From: Caldilineaceae bacterium
GTDB lineage: Bacteria; Chloroflexota; Anaerolineae; Caldilineales; Caldilineaceae
DNA: 38,787 bases
Assembly (NCBI GenBank): GCA_020634815.1
Contig: JACKBA010000051.1
Location: forward strand, 1-38,787
Direction: 5' to 3'
In this document: in pieces, positions 15,922 to 28,280 of the stretch
Position numbering within the stretch: the first letter of the stretch is position 1
Layout: each line of letters starts with the position of its first letter
Position numbers and translations under genes: made by a program
Notes under the pieces: generated by a model
Told to the model about the DNA's origin: nothing
Database searches by the model: none
Seen by the model: only the letters and a program-made list of their open reading frames with translations

Positions 15922-16418
15922 ATGCCGAACCAACCGCAGAACCGAGCCGAATTCGTTGCGTCGCTGCCGCGCAAGCGCATGGCTGCCGGCGTGCTTGTTA
16001 TGGACGAGAGCGGCCGCGTGCTCGTCGTCAAGCCGACCTATCGCGACGGCTGGCTGATTCCGGGCGGCGCGGTGGAGGCCGACGAGGCGCCAAGCGAGAC
16101 CTGCCGCCGCGAGGTGGCCGAGGAGTTGGGGATTGCGCTGCCGGTCGGGCGCCTGCTATGCATGGAGTATCTGCCGGCGTATGACGACCTCACGGAGAGC
16201 GTACAGCTCATCTTCGACGGCGGCGTCATGGCTGATTCAGTTTTCCAACGGCTGTGCCTGCCGCCGGACGAATTGTCCGAAGCGCGCTTTGCGCCGGCGG
16301 AGGAAGCCGGGCGCCTGCTCAACCCGCGGCTGGCCGTGCGCGCCGCCTACGCGCTGGATGCGCTAAAGACGGGAACAGTTCATTATCTGGAGGACGGCCG
16401 GCCGGTCGCAAGCAATCC

Positions 16419-16422
<4 letters not shown>
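15922..16422 (+). CDS. Nudix hydrolase
   Basis: A 166-residue protein. The ATG at 15922 is preferred over an upstream reading that would overlap the GNAT gene. A complete Nudix box runs from G49: G-x5-E55-x7-R63-E64-V-A-E67-E68-L-G70, so metal binding and pyrophosphohydrolase activity are expected. The preceding WLIPGGA and following YLPAYDDLTESVQLIFDGG are common to Nudix enzymes acting on nucleoside diphosphate derivatives. The exact substrate cannot be told. The downstream alkyltransferase-like gene overlaps by ATGA. A shared role in handling damaged nucleotides is possible but only inferred. Confidence 0.9.
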
Positions 16423-16835
<413 letters not shown>

Positions 16836-16858
16836 TCACCAACTCAAGGAATCATCCC

Positions 16859-18190
<1,332 letters not shown>

Positions 18191-18201
18191 AAAACGCAAA
18201 C

Positions 18202-18353
18202 GGTCAATGGTCAACGGTTAATTGTCAATGAAGGAAGTTGCGAGGGGCGAGGGGCGACATTCCGTTGACCATTGCCCGTTGACCATTAACCGCTTGCCAC
18301 TGACTCTGGCCGTTGAACATTGACAATTGACCGTTAACAATTGACCATCCGTC
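18202..18353. repeat. Inverted heptamer array 2 (RTTGACC type)
   Basis: The left arm (18202-18229) is four heptamers of the GGTCAAY type. The G-rich centre (18230-18263) contains GGGGCGA twice. The right arm (18264-18353) has about thirteen units, consensus RTTGACC, with one 6-nt slip (18306-18311). It ends 12 nt before the ATG at 18366. The last bases before that start (TTTTCTC, then TTCCT) parallel those after array 1 (TTTTCTT, then ACTCCT). A possible promoter in it is TTGAAC (18313-18318), 16 bases, TAACAA (18335-18340), the same arrangement as in array 1. Confidence 0.9.
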
Positions 18354-18365
18354 TTTTCTCTTCCT

Positions 18366-19019
18366 ATGTCTCGTTACACTATCACCACCATCCAGCCCGA
18401 CCACTTTGCTGCGCTTGAAGAGCTGCAACGCGTTGCTTATCCGACACTGGGCGAGCAGGAACTCATGCGCGTCGAGCACTTCGCCAGCCAGTACGCCGTC
18501 TTTGCCGAGGGGCAGATCGTCGTGCTCGACGGCGAACGCGTCATTGGCCAGGGGTCGGGCTTTTTCACCGACTTCGATTTCGAGGATCACGCGCACACCT
18601 TTGCCGAGATCTGCGACAACTTCTACTTCCGCACGCACGACCCGGACGGCGATTACTACTACGGCGCCGACATCAGCGTGCATCCGGAGTACCGCGGGCG
18701 CGGCATCGGTAAGATGATCTACAAGGCGCGCAAGAACGTCGTACGGCGCTACAACCGGCGCGGCATCGTGGCGGGCGGCGTGCTGCCCGGCTATGCGCGC
18801 TACAAGCAGCGCATGGCCGTGGACGAGTACGTGCGCCGCGTCGTGGCCGGTGAACTCAAGGACCCGACGCTGACCTTCCAGTTGAAGCAGGGCTTCATCG
18901 TGCGCGGCCTGCTGCAGAACTACCTGGAGGACAGCGCCTCGGACAACTGGGCAACGCTGATCCTCTGGGAGAATCCGGATTTCGATCCCGGGGACGTCCG
19001 AAGTATGGTAGAATCATGA
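18366..19019 (+). CDS. GNAT family N-acetyltransferase (long form)
   Basis: A 217-residue GNAT without a Shine-Dalgarno, starting 12 nt after heptamer array 2. Core features are DISVHPEYRGRGIGKMIYKARK, containing the acetyl-CoA loop RGRGIG, and GGVLPGYARYKQRM. The order and the extended C-terminal region (TFQLKQGFIVRGLLQNYLED) resemble the GNAT module that is fused to carbon-nitrogen hydrolases in other bacteria. Here no hydrolase domain follows. The small antitoxin-like gene overlaps its stop codon. The substrate is unknown. Confidence 0.82.
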   Translation: MSRYTITTIQPDHFAALEELQRVAYPTLGEQELMRVEHFASQYAVFAEGQIVVLDGERVIGQGSGFFTDFDFEDHAHTFAEICDNFYFRTHDPDGDYYYGADISVHPEYRGRGIGKMIYKARKNVVRRYNRRGIVAGGVLPGYARYKQRMAVDEYVRRVVAGELKDPTLTFQLKQGFIVRGLLQNYLEDSASDNWATLILWENPDFDPGDVRSMVES

Positions 19020-19021
19020 GC

Positions 19022-19303
19022 ATGAACGCAGCTACATCATCCAGTCATCCAATCGACTACGAGCAAGTGATCGAACTGGTCAGCACCCTGCCGCCTGAGC
19101 GCCTGCGCAGCGCGTATGATTACTTGCTGTTCCTGGCCGCGCAGCCGCTTGTACCGTTTCCGACCAAAAATCTCTTTGACGAATCTGTCGACGAGTTGCG
19201 CGCCGACGAAGAGCGCTGGAATCGACAGTTCAGCGAAACTCGAGACAGCTTGCGTGCCCTGGCGCATGAAGCGGCAGATGAATACGATCGCATTCTCCGC
19301 TGA
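19022..19303 (+). CDS. Small hypothetical protein, possible lone antitoxin
   Basis: A 93-residue acidic protein. Two starts are possible: the ATG at 19016, overlapping the GNAT stop, or the ATG at 19022, which is 7 nt after TAGAAT (19009-19014) and would suit a near-leaderless transcript. The segment YEQVIELVSTLPPERLRSAYDYLLFLA is like the N-terminal part of DUF2281/VapB-type antitoxins, and the rest is helical and charged. No toxin gene follows, as the next gene is a glycosyltransferase. Its base composition is less GC-rich than its neighbours. Function unknown; the antitoxin idea is tentative. Confidence 0.6.
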   Translation: MNAATSSSHPIDYEQVIELVSTLPPERLRSAYDYLLFLAAQPLVPFPTKNLFDESVDELRADEERWNRQFSETRDSLRALAHEAADEYDRILR

Positions 19304-19332
19304 TATGTTTCGCGGACAAGCGCCCCCTGCGC

Positions 19333-19338
19333 TACAAT
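19333..19338 (+). promoter_or_regulatory. -10 box close to the start of the first GT-C gene
   Basis: TACAAT lies 9 nt before the ATG at 19348. No strong -35 is visible (TTCGCG at 19309-19314 is the best). The transcript would begin about two or three bases before the start codon. No Shine-Dalgarno is present. Confidence 0.4.
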
Positions 19339-19347
19339 GACGCAGAT

Positions 19348-21393
19348 ATGCGTCTTTCTGTTGACAGCCGCAGGAGCGGTGCACCCGCCTGGTTACGGCT
19401 TGCCCTGATCGCCCTGTTGCTTGCCGCCTTTGCGCTGCGCCTGCACGAACTCGCCCGCCAGGATATCTGGTGGGACGAAGCCCGCAACATCGACGTCGCG
19501 CTGCGCCCCTTCTTCCAGATTCCCACCGCGCCCGAACTGGATATCCAACCGCCGCTCTACTATTGGTTCCTGCACGGCTGGGATCGCCTGCTGGCCGTCG
19601 CCATCGGGCAGACGCCGGCCGCGCTGGCGTACAGCAGCCGGCTGCTGAGCGTCTTCGCCGGCGTGATCGGCGTGGCGCTGCTGGCCATGCTGGGCCGGCT
19701 GGCGGGCGGCTCGACGGCCGCGCTGCTGGCCGTGGCCATCGGCGCGCTCTCCCCCTTCTGGCTGGGCGAGAGCCAGGAAGCGCGCATGTATACGACCGGC
19801 TTTGCCCTGCTGGCCGGTGCGGCGGCTGCGCTATTAATCGCCACCCGCCGCTGGCAAGGTCAGTCACAGCGAGCACTCTTTTCCGGCCCGTCGCTGCTCT
19901 TCGTCCTGCTGTCGGCGGCGGCGCTGCTCACGCACTACAACGCCGTCTTCGTGCTCGTCGCCTGGTACGTGTGGTGGGGCGTGTGGGCGCTACGGCGGCC
20001 CGACCGCTGGCGTCGGCTGCTGAGCGTGGCGCTACATGGCGTGCTGATGACGCTGCTGGTGCTGCCCGTCGCGCCGATCGCGCTGCGGCAGATTCCGGAC
20101 TACGCCAACCCGAACATTGCCATCGTCAGCGCGGGCGACTATCTCTGGCAGAACTGGCAGGCGTACGTCGGCGGCTATGCATTCGACGCGAGTTTGCTGG
20201 CAGGCAATGGTGTGGCTTGGCTGTGGGCGGTGCTGGCCGTTGGCGCCATCGGTCTGGTGGCCGGGGCGACCTCCCTGCGCCGTCCGACAGACGAGCAGGA
20301 GATCGCCACCGTCCGTTATGAACCCGGCGCGATCACCTTCCTGCTGACGTGGCTGGCGGGCGGGCTGGCGCTCTACTACATCGCCGTGCTCGACCGCAAC
20401 GCCTTCAACGTGCGCTATGCCAGCTTCGTCACACCGGCGCTCTACACGCTGCTGGGCGTCGGGCTGGCGGGCTTTGCGCGCTGGTGGCGGCCGCTGCCCT
20501 ACGTGCTATTCGTCCTGGTCGCGGCCGGTCTCATCCACGGCGCGTACGCCGACATCTACGACAGCCGCAACGACCGCGAGCACATGGCCGAGGTGAGCGA
20601 GTGGCTGCACGCCAGCACCGGACCCGGCGACGTCATCTTTGTCGACCAGAAATATCCGTTCGGCTTCTACTACCAGCCCTACACGATCGATGAAACGGCC
20701 CCACCGCCGGAGGTCGGGAGCGATGCCGTGCCGGCGCGCTACCTGTTTGTGGACATCAACACGATCGATCAGCGCCTGAGCGAATGGGCCGGCGACGCGC
20801 GCCGCGTCTTTTGGGTGCAGTGGTTTGAGAGCGACACCGACCCGCGCCACAGCGTTCAGTTCCTGCTCGACAAGGCCGGCCGTCACGCCGGCGAGCAGGT
20901 CTTCCAGGGCTACACCATCAACTGGTGGGAGTTGACCCCGCCGACCGAGTTTGCGCTGGCGCCTGACCTCACGCCGCTGTCGCTGCGCTTCGACCAGGCC
21001 GTGGAGACGGTGGAAGTCTCGTTGCCTGACGACCCGCTCACCCCAGGCGCCATGCTGCCAGTGGCGATTCGCTGGCAGCGCGTACCCGGCGGCGCGATCG
21101 ACCGGCCGCTCAAGGCGCGCGTGGCGCTCTACGACGCAGCGGGCAATCGCCTGGCCCAGTCCGACGAGCGGCTGCTCAACGACCGCCACCGCGCGCCCGA
21201 CCAGTGGCAGCCGGCGGATCAGCCGCTCAATGTCTACAACATCGCGATGCCCGCAGAGTTGGCGCCGGGAAAGTACGACGTGCGCCTGCTAGTCTATGAC
21301 GCCGACAGCCTGGAGCCGTTGACCTGGATCGACGCGGCTGGAAATGCGGCGGGCATCGAACCGAAGATTGGGGATTGGGAGATTGGAGAATAG
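19348..21393 (+). CDS. GT-C (GT39/PMT-like) membrane glycosyltransferase with C-terminal beta domain
   Basis: A 681-residue membrane protein that opens the glycan island. It has about ten or more helices over the first 430 residues. The early periplasmic loop has the GT-C acidic motif WWDEARNIDV (about 49-58), then PPLYYWFLHGW, and a later SQEARMYT segment, as in GT39 mannosyltransferases that use polyprenol-phosphate sugars. From about 540 the chain is extracytoplasmic and ends in a beta-sandwich-like domain (LPVAIRWQRV, AELAPGKYDVRLLVYD). The last residues, PKIGDWEIGE, are encoded by heptamer array 3, so the repeat has entered the gene end. Donor and acceptor are unknown; the GT2 nearby may supply the donor lipid. 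Confidence 0.85.
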   Translation: MRLSVDSRRSGAPAWLRLALIALLLAAFALRLHELARQDIWWDEARNIDVALRPFFQIPTAPELDIQPPLYYWFLHGWDRLLAVAIGQTPAALAYSSRLLSVFAGVIGVALLAMLGRLAGGSTAALLAVAIGALSPFWLGESQEARMYTTGFALLAGAAAALLIATRRWQGQSQRALFSGPSLLFVLLSAAALLTHYNAVFVLVAWYVWWGVWALRRPDRWRRLLSVALHGVLMTLLVLPVAPIALRQIPDYANPNIAIVSAGDYLWQNWQAYVGGYAFDASLLAGNGVAWLWAVLAVGAIGLVAGATSLRRPTDEQEIATVRYEPGAITFLLTWLAGGLALYYIAVLDRNAFNVRYASFVTPALYTLLGVGLAGFARWWRPLPYVLFVLVAAGLIHGAYADIYDSRNDREHMAEVSEWLHASTGPGDVIFVDQKYPFGFYYQPYTIDETAPPPEVGSDAVPARYLFVDINTIDQRLSEWAGDARRVFWVQWFESDTDPRHSVQFLLDKAGRHAGEQVFQGYTINWWELTPPTEFALAPDLTPLSLRFDQAVETVEVSLPDDPLTPGAMLPVAIRWQRVPGGAIDRPLKARVALYDAAGNRLAQSDERLLNDRHRAPDQWQPADQPLNVYNIAMPAELAPGKYDVRLLVYDADSLEPLTWIDAAGNAAGIEPKIGDWEIGE

Positions 21394-21451
21394 AGATTGG
21401 AGATTGGGAGATTGACTCTCGTACAATCTCCAATCTCCAGTCTCCAATCTC
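21366..21451. repeat. Inverted heptamer array 3 (GAGATTG type)
   Basis: The left arm (21366-21414) repeats GATTGGG/AGATTGG with a 7-base period and two single-base slips. A 9-nt spacer (21415-21423) follows. The right arm (21424-21451) is four in-register heptamers of the CAATCTC type (the third reads CAGTCTC). The arms can pair as a long bulged hairpin. The left arm overlaps the last codons of the glycosyltransferase gene, and the right arm ends 13 nt before the ATG at 21465. The heptamer is unrelated to that of arrays 1 and 2, but the layout is the same. Confidence 0.88.
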
Positions 21452-21464
21452 TGCTTCAGAAACT

Positions 21465-22631
21465 ATGCACACAATGATCGAACAACTACCGCTCTTCCCG
21501 TATCTCGAGACCCAGGAATCGCAGCGCCCGCCGGACTTCATCCCGGTCTACACGCCGCTGCTCGACGGCCGCGAGGAGAAATACGTGCTCGACGCGGTGC
21601 GCAGCGGGTGGATCAGCAGCCTCGGGCGCTACGTCACGCGCTTCGAGGAGGACTTTGCGCGCTTCTGCGGCGTGCGCGCCGCGGTGAGCGTGAGCAACGG
21701 CACGGTGGCGTTGCACCTGGCGCTGCACGCGCTGGGCATCGGCCCCGGCGACGAAGTGATCGTGCCGAGCCTGACCTTTGTCGCCACGGCCAACGCCGTG
21801 CACTACACCGGCGCCACGCCAGTCTTTGCCGACGTCGACGCCGCGACGTGGTGCATCGACCCGGCCGATGTCGCCCGGCGCATCACGCCGCGCACGCGGG
21901 CGATCATGCCCGTGCATCTCTACGGCCACCCGGCTCCCATGGCAGAGCTGCGCGCGCTGGCCGAGGAGCACGACCTGCTCCTTGTCGAGGATGCGGCCGA
22001 GGCACACGGCGCGCAGATCGGCGCGCGCATGGCGGGCAGCTTGGGCGACATCGCCGCGTTCAGCTTCTACGCCAACAAGATCATCACGACGGGCGAGGGC
22101 GGCATGCTCACGACCGACGACGAGGCGCTGGCCGCGCGCTGCCGCATGTTGCGCGACCACGCCATGCCGCCCCAACGCCGCTACTGGCACGACGAGGTGG
22201 GCTTCAACTACCGCATGACCAACCTGCAGGCCGCGGTGGGCGTGGCGCAGATGGAACGCATCGACAGCCTCGTGGCGCGCAAGCGGGCAATTGCGGCCCG
22301 CTATCTGGCGCAGCTTGAGGGCATCCCCGGCGTCACCCTGCCGGCCGAGCGCCCCGGCTGCACCAACGTTTACTGGATGGTCTCGATCCTGGTCGAGCCG
22401 CCCTTCCCGCTGGATCGCGACGCGCTGATCCTGGCGCTGCGCGAGCAGGGCATCGACAGCCGGCCCTTCTTCTACCCGCTCGACACGCTGCCGCCCTATT
22501 TCAGCCCGACGCCGCGCCCGGTCAGCCTGCACCTGAGCCGCACCGGCCTCAACCTGCCCAGCTCGCCGGCGCTGACCAACGCGCAGATCGACTACATCTG
22601 TGGCACGATCCGCGCGCTGGCAAGCCGGTGA
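21465..22631 (+). CDS. DegT/DnrJ/EryC1/StrS family sugar aminotransferase
   Basis: A 388-residue PLP enzyme. The ATG at 21465 is chosen as the first codon after array 3 (ATG 21474 is an alternative); no Shine-Dalgarno is seen. Family features: GWISSLGRYVTRFEE (48-62), SNGTVALHLAL (78-87), D176 in LLVEDAAEAHGA, and the PLP lysine K205 in FYANKIITTGEGGM. The last motif is that of the perosamine-synthase/PglE-like branch, which makes 4-amino-4,6-dideoxy sugars from nucleotide-linked keto-sugars. The dehydratase that would make the keto-sugar is not here. It probably supplies an amino sugar for the surface glycan built by the neighbouring transferases. Confidence 0.9.
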   Translation: MHTMIEQLPLFPYLETQESQRPPDFIPVYTPLLDGREEKYVLDAVRSGWISSLGRYVTRFEEDFARFCGVRAAVSVSNGTVALHLALHALGIGPGDEVIVPSLTFVATANAVHYTGATPVFADVDAATWCIDPADVARRITPRTRAIMPVHLYGHPAPMAELRALAEEHDLLLVEDAAEAHGAQIGARMAGSLGDIAAFSFYANKIITTGEGGMLTTDDEALAARCRMLRDHAMPPQRRYWHDEVGFNYRMTNLQAAVGVAQMERIDSLVARKRAIAARYLAQLEGIPGVTLPAERPGCTNVYWMVSILVEPPFPLDRDALILALREQGIDSRPFFYPLDTLPPYFSPTPRPVSLHLSRTGLNLPSSPALTNAQIDYICGTIRALASR

Positions 22632-22660
22632 TGGGTTTCTCGATTCGGCGCCTGCCGGAG

Positions 22661-22666
22661 TAGAAT
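22661..22666 (+). promoter_or_regulatory. -10 box close to the start of the GT2 gene
   Basis: TAGAAT lies 8 nt before the GTG at 22675, within the 43-nt gap after the aminotransferase gene. The transcript would be nearly leaderless. No clear -35 or Shine-Dalgarno is seen. Confidence 0.4.
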
Positions 22667-22674
22667 GGCCTGTT

Positions 22675-23442
22675 GTGACGCAACAGAACGAAGTAGCCGT
22701 ATCGGTCATCCTGCCGACCTTCAATGAGCGGGACAATATCTGCGACCTGGTCGACGTCATCCACCGAGAGTTGGAGCCGGCCGGCTACGCCTATGAGGTG
22801 CTGGTGGTGGACGACAACAGCCCCGACGGCACCGCCGAGGTCGTGCGCCTGCGCTACCGGCTGGAGGGAGCGGCGACAGCGCTGCTGCCCGGCAGCGAAC
22901 GCGGGAGGTTGCGCCTCTTCGTCCGCACGCAGAACAGGGGGCTGGCCAACTCCATCCGCGACGGGCTGCTCGCCGCGCAGGGGCAGACGCTGGTCGTCAT
23001 GGACACGGACTTCAACCACGATCCGGCCATGATCCCGCAGATGGTGGACCTGTTGCGCTATTACGACCTGGTCATCGGCAGCCGTTTCGTCATGCGCGGC
23101 GGCATGGAAGATCGACTGCGCTACCATTTCAGCCAGATCTACAACGTCTTCATCCGCGCGCTCTTCCAGACGCAGATCCAGGACAACTTGAGCGGCTACT
23201 TCGCCATTCGCCGCGAGCGGCTCTACTCGCTGGCGCCGCTCTTCCCGGCCATCTTCTACGGCTACGGCGACTATTTCATCCGCCTGCTGCTGGCCGCATG
23301 GCGCCAGGGCTGGAAGATACTCGAGGTGCCGGTCTTCTACATCTTGCGCCGCCACGGCGACAGCAAGACAGGCTTCTGGTCGGTCTTCAAGAAATATACG
23401 GCCGCGGTCCTGCGCCTGCGTCTCAATGGGCTCAACGCCTGA
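22675..23442 (+). CDS. GT2 glycosyltransferase, polyprenol-phosphate-mannose-synthase-like
   Basis: A 255-residue soluble or peripheral GT-A enzyme starting at GTG 22675. The N-terminus VSVILPTFNERDNI, the nucleotide-binding VVDDNSPDGT (D46, D47) and the metal-binding D110-x-D112 in VVMDTDFNHDP define it. NRGLANSIRDGL and GSRFVMRGG are typical of the DPM1-like subfamily, which transfers mannose (or another hexose) from GDP or UDP to polyprenol phosphate. The C-terminal membrane helices of some relatives are absent. It likely makes the lipid-linked sugar that the GT-C enzymes on either side use outside the cell. Confidence 0.88.
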   Translation: MTQQNEVAVSVILPTFNERDNICDLVDVIHRELEPAGYAYEVLVVDDNSPDGTAEVVRLRYRLEGAATALLPGSERGRLRLFVRTQNRGLANSIRDGLLAAQGQTLVVMDTDFNHDPAMIPQMVDLLRYYDLVIGSRFVMRGGMEDRLRYHFSQIYNVFIRALFQTQIQDNLSGYFAIRRERLYSLAPLFPAIFYGYGDYFIRLLLAAWRQGWKILEVPVFYILRRHGDSKTGFWSVFKKYTAAVLRLRLNGLNA

Positions 23443-23453
23443 GCGCCCGGCCT

Positions 23454-25871
<2,418 letters not shown>

Positions 25872-25889
25872 GCGAGACGGGAGCCCTTC

Positions 25890-28280
25890 GTGACCAGCCA
25901 GCCGCCGCCTGCCCGCTCCGCCCCGTTCCCGGCACGACTGCGCGGCCGAGCGTGGGTCGTCGTAGCCGGCCTCATTGGGCTGGCGGCGATCTTCTACGCG
26001 CCGATCGTGCTCGGCCTGCGCACCTTCCCCGACGGCGACTTCACGCACCATTTCCTGCCATTCAGCCTCTTCCTGCAAGATGAAGTGCTAGCTGGGCGCC
26101 TGCCGGTGTGGAATCCGTTCACTTACGGCGGGCATCCCTTTCTGGCCGACGTGCAGGCGGCGGTCTTCTATCCCGTCAGCAATGCGTTGCTCGGGCTGAC
26201 GCTGCCGTGGACGGCGCCGGGCGCGCGGCTCTACTTCCTGCAAGTCGAGGCGATCGTCCAGGTGGCGCTGGCCGGCTGGTTCACCTTCCTGCTCGTGCGC
26301 AAGCTGACCGCGCGCACCGACGCCGCGATCCTGGCCGGCATCACCTTCGCTTTTTCGGGCTACCTGACCGGCTATCCGCCCGTGCAGCTTGCCGTGTTGC
26401 GCACGGCCATCTGGCTGCCGCTGATCCTGTGGCTGCTGCTTCGTGCCGTGGAAGCGCCGCGCGCGTGGAGCCGCTGGATCGCAGCCGGCGTGGCGCTGGC
26501 GGTCGGCTTTCTGGCCGGTCACTCACAGACGACCCTGTATGTGCTCTACGCGTCGGCGGCCTGGTGGATCGTGTTGCTGATTCTCCGGCGGAGCGAACTG
26601 ACGGTAGATCGCGGCTGGCTACCGGTGCTGGCGGGAGCGGTGTCGATGGGCCTCGTGGCACTGGGGCTGAGCGCGCCGCAGTTGCTGCCCAGCATCGAAT
26701 TCGCGCAATTGAGCGTGCGCGCCAACGTCGACTACGCGTATGTGAGCGGCGGCTTCCCGCTGCAGGACACGTGGCAAGCATTGATACCCGGCGTCCTGAC
26801 GACCTACTCACCGCTCTACGTCGGCGTCGTCAGTCTGGGGCTGGCGTTTGTAGCCGCGGGAGCCGCATTGATGCAGCGCCGTCGCAAGCCGCCCGCCGCG
26901 ACTGCGTCGACTTTGCCCATCAGCCTGCGTGCCGGCGTCCTCTTCTTTGGCGGGCTTGCATTCGTGGCGCTCCTCCTCTCCTACGGCGGCAATGGCTTTC
27001 TCTACCCGCTCTTTTACCGGCTGGCGCCCGGCTTCAACCTCTTCCGCGGCCAGGAGCGCGCCGCCTACCTCGTGGCGCTGGGGTTGAGCGTGCTGGCCGG
27101 CTACGGCGTGCTGGCGATCCATCTCCTGCCGCCGCGGCTGCGCGCCTGGCTGGCGACGCTCTTTGCCGGGCTGGTGGTGGGCGCCGTCTATCTCTTCGGC
27201 ATGTTGTGGCAACTGCCCGGACGGAGCGCCATCGGCCAGTGGCACTACCTGCTCATTGCGACGATTACCATCACCCTTGCCGCGACCTTTGCCGTGATGT
27301 TGCGTTGGCCGGGCTGGAGCGTGCGACGCACGTGGCTGCTCGGCGCGCTGATCTTTGCCAACCTGCTGTGGGCGAACGGCGCGACGAATGTGGCCGATTT
27401 CGGCCCGGCGCGCAAGGTGATCATGCCGCCAGAGGTCGATGCGCTGCAAAGTGCCGTCGCCGAGACAACTGGCGCCAACGTGGGGCTGGCGGGCCGCGCC
27501 TACAACGAGTTCCGCGCCTACGAGGATTACGGCATGCGCGCCGGCGTCGAGGATGTATGGGGCTCCAGCCCGCTGCGCCTGGCGCGCTACGCCCGGCTCT
27601 TCGATGAGTTCCCGCTCGATCGCCTGTGGCAGCTCACGGGCGTGGATCACGTGCTGACGTGGCGGCGTGAGTTGTTCGTGCCCAGCACGCTGCTGGCCGA
27701 GTTCCCACAGGCGACCGATACGACCTATCTGCACCGGCTGAGCACGCCCAATCCGCGCGCCTGGGTAGTGGGCAGCATCGTATCTGCGCCGGACGACGCT
27801 GCCGCTACGCTGCTGGCAGATCACACCGTCGACCTGCGGTCAACCGCGGTGCTGCCGGCGGATATTTTCAAAGCGCCCGGAGATCCGGCCACAGCAACGC
27901 GCGTCGATGCCGCCGCAAGCCTGACCCTCCGCGCACCGGGCCACTATGCCGTAACTGTGGACAGCCCGGCGGCCGGCCTGCTCGTTGTCAGCGAGAACTG
28001 GATGCCCGGCTGGCGCGTCGTCGGCCCGCGCTGCGGTGCCGAACAGGCAGCATGCGCGCCGGGTACCTGGCCGGAAGGGGGCGACCTCGCTCTACTCGAG
28101 CCGCTGCGCGCCAACCTCGCCTTCCTCGGCATCCCCGTACCGGCCGGGCTGGTACGCTTCGACCTTGTCTACGCGCCCGACAGCGTGCGCACCGGGCTCT
28201 GGATCGGCGGCGTGACGCTGCTCTTCGTGCTGGGCAGCGGCGTCCTGTTTCTGTGGCGCCGGCGGAGAACGGCCGCATGA
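25890..28280 (+). CDS. YfhO family membrane protein
   Basis: A 796-residue integral membrane protein starting at GTG 25890, 6 nt after GGGAG (25879-25883). The first periplasmic loop carries the YfhO pattern PDGDFTHHFLPFSLFLQDEVLAGRLPVWNPFTYGG, and GFNLFRGQERAAYLVALGLSVLAGYG lies later. A long C-terminal extracytoplasmic part (about 520-760) precedes a final helix and a basic WRRRRTAA tail. YfhO in Bacillus and Listeria is a GT-C-like enzyme that glycosylates lipoteichoic acid, so a role in decorating a surface polymer is likely. The next gene overlaps by ATGA. Confidence 0.85.
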   Translation: MTSQPPPARSAPFPARLRGRAWVVVAGLIGLAAIFYAPIVLGLRTFPDGDFTHHFLPFSLFLQDEVLAGRLPVWNPFTYGGHPFLADVQAAVFYPVSNALLGLTLPWTAPGARLYFLQVEAIVQVALAGWFTFLLVRKLTARTDAAILAGITFAFSGYLTGYPPVQLAVLRTAIWLPLILWLLLRAVEAPRAWSRWIAAGVALAVGFLAGHSQTTLYVLYASAAWWIVLLILRRSELTVDRGWLPVLAGAVSMGLVALGLSAPQLLPSIEFAQLSVRANVDYAYVSGGFPLQDTWQALIPGVLTTYSPLYVGVVSLGLAFVAAGAALMQRRRKPPAATASTLPISLRAGVLFFGGLAFVALLLSYGGNGFLYPLFYRLAPGFNLFRGQERAAYLVALGLSVLAGYGVLAIHLLPPRLRAWLATLFAGLVVGAVYLFGMLWQLPGRSAIGQWHYLLIATITITLAATFAVMLRWPGWSVRRTWLLGALIFANLLWANGATNVADFGPARKVIMPPEVDALQSAVAETTGANVGLAGRAYNEFRAYEDYGMRAGVEDVWGSSPLRLARYARLFDEFPLDRLWQLTGVDHVLTWRRELFVPSTLLAEFPQATDTTYLHRLSTPNPRAWVVGSIVSAPDDAAATLLADHTVDLRSTAVLPADIFKAPGDPATATRVDAAASLTLRAPGHYAVTVDSPAAGLLVVSENWMPGWRVVGPRCGAEQAACAPGTWPEGGDLALLEPLRANLAFLGIPVPAGLVRFDLVYAPDSVRTGLWIGGVTLLFVLGSGVLFLWRRRRTAA

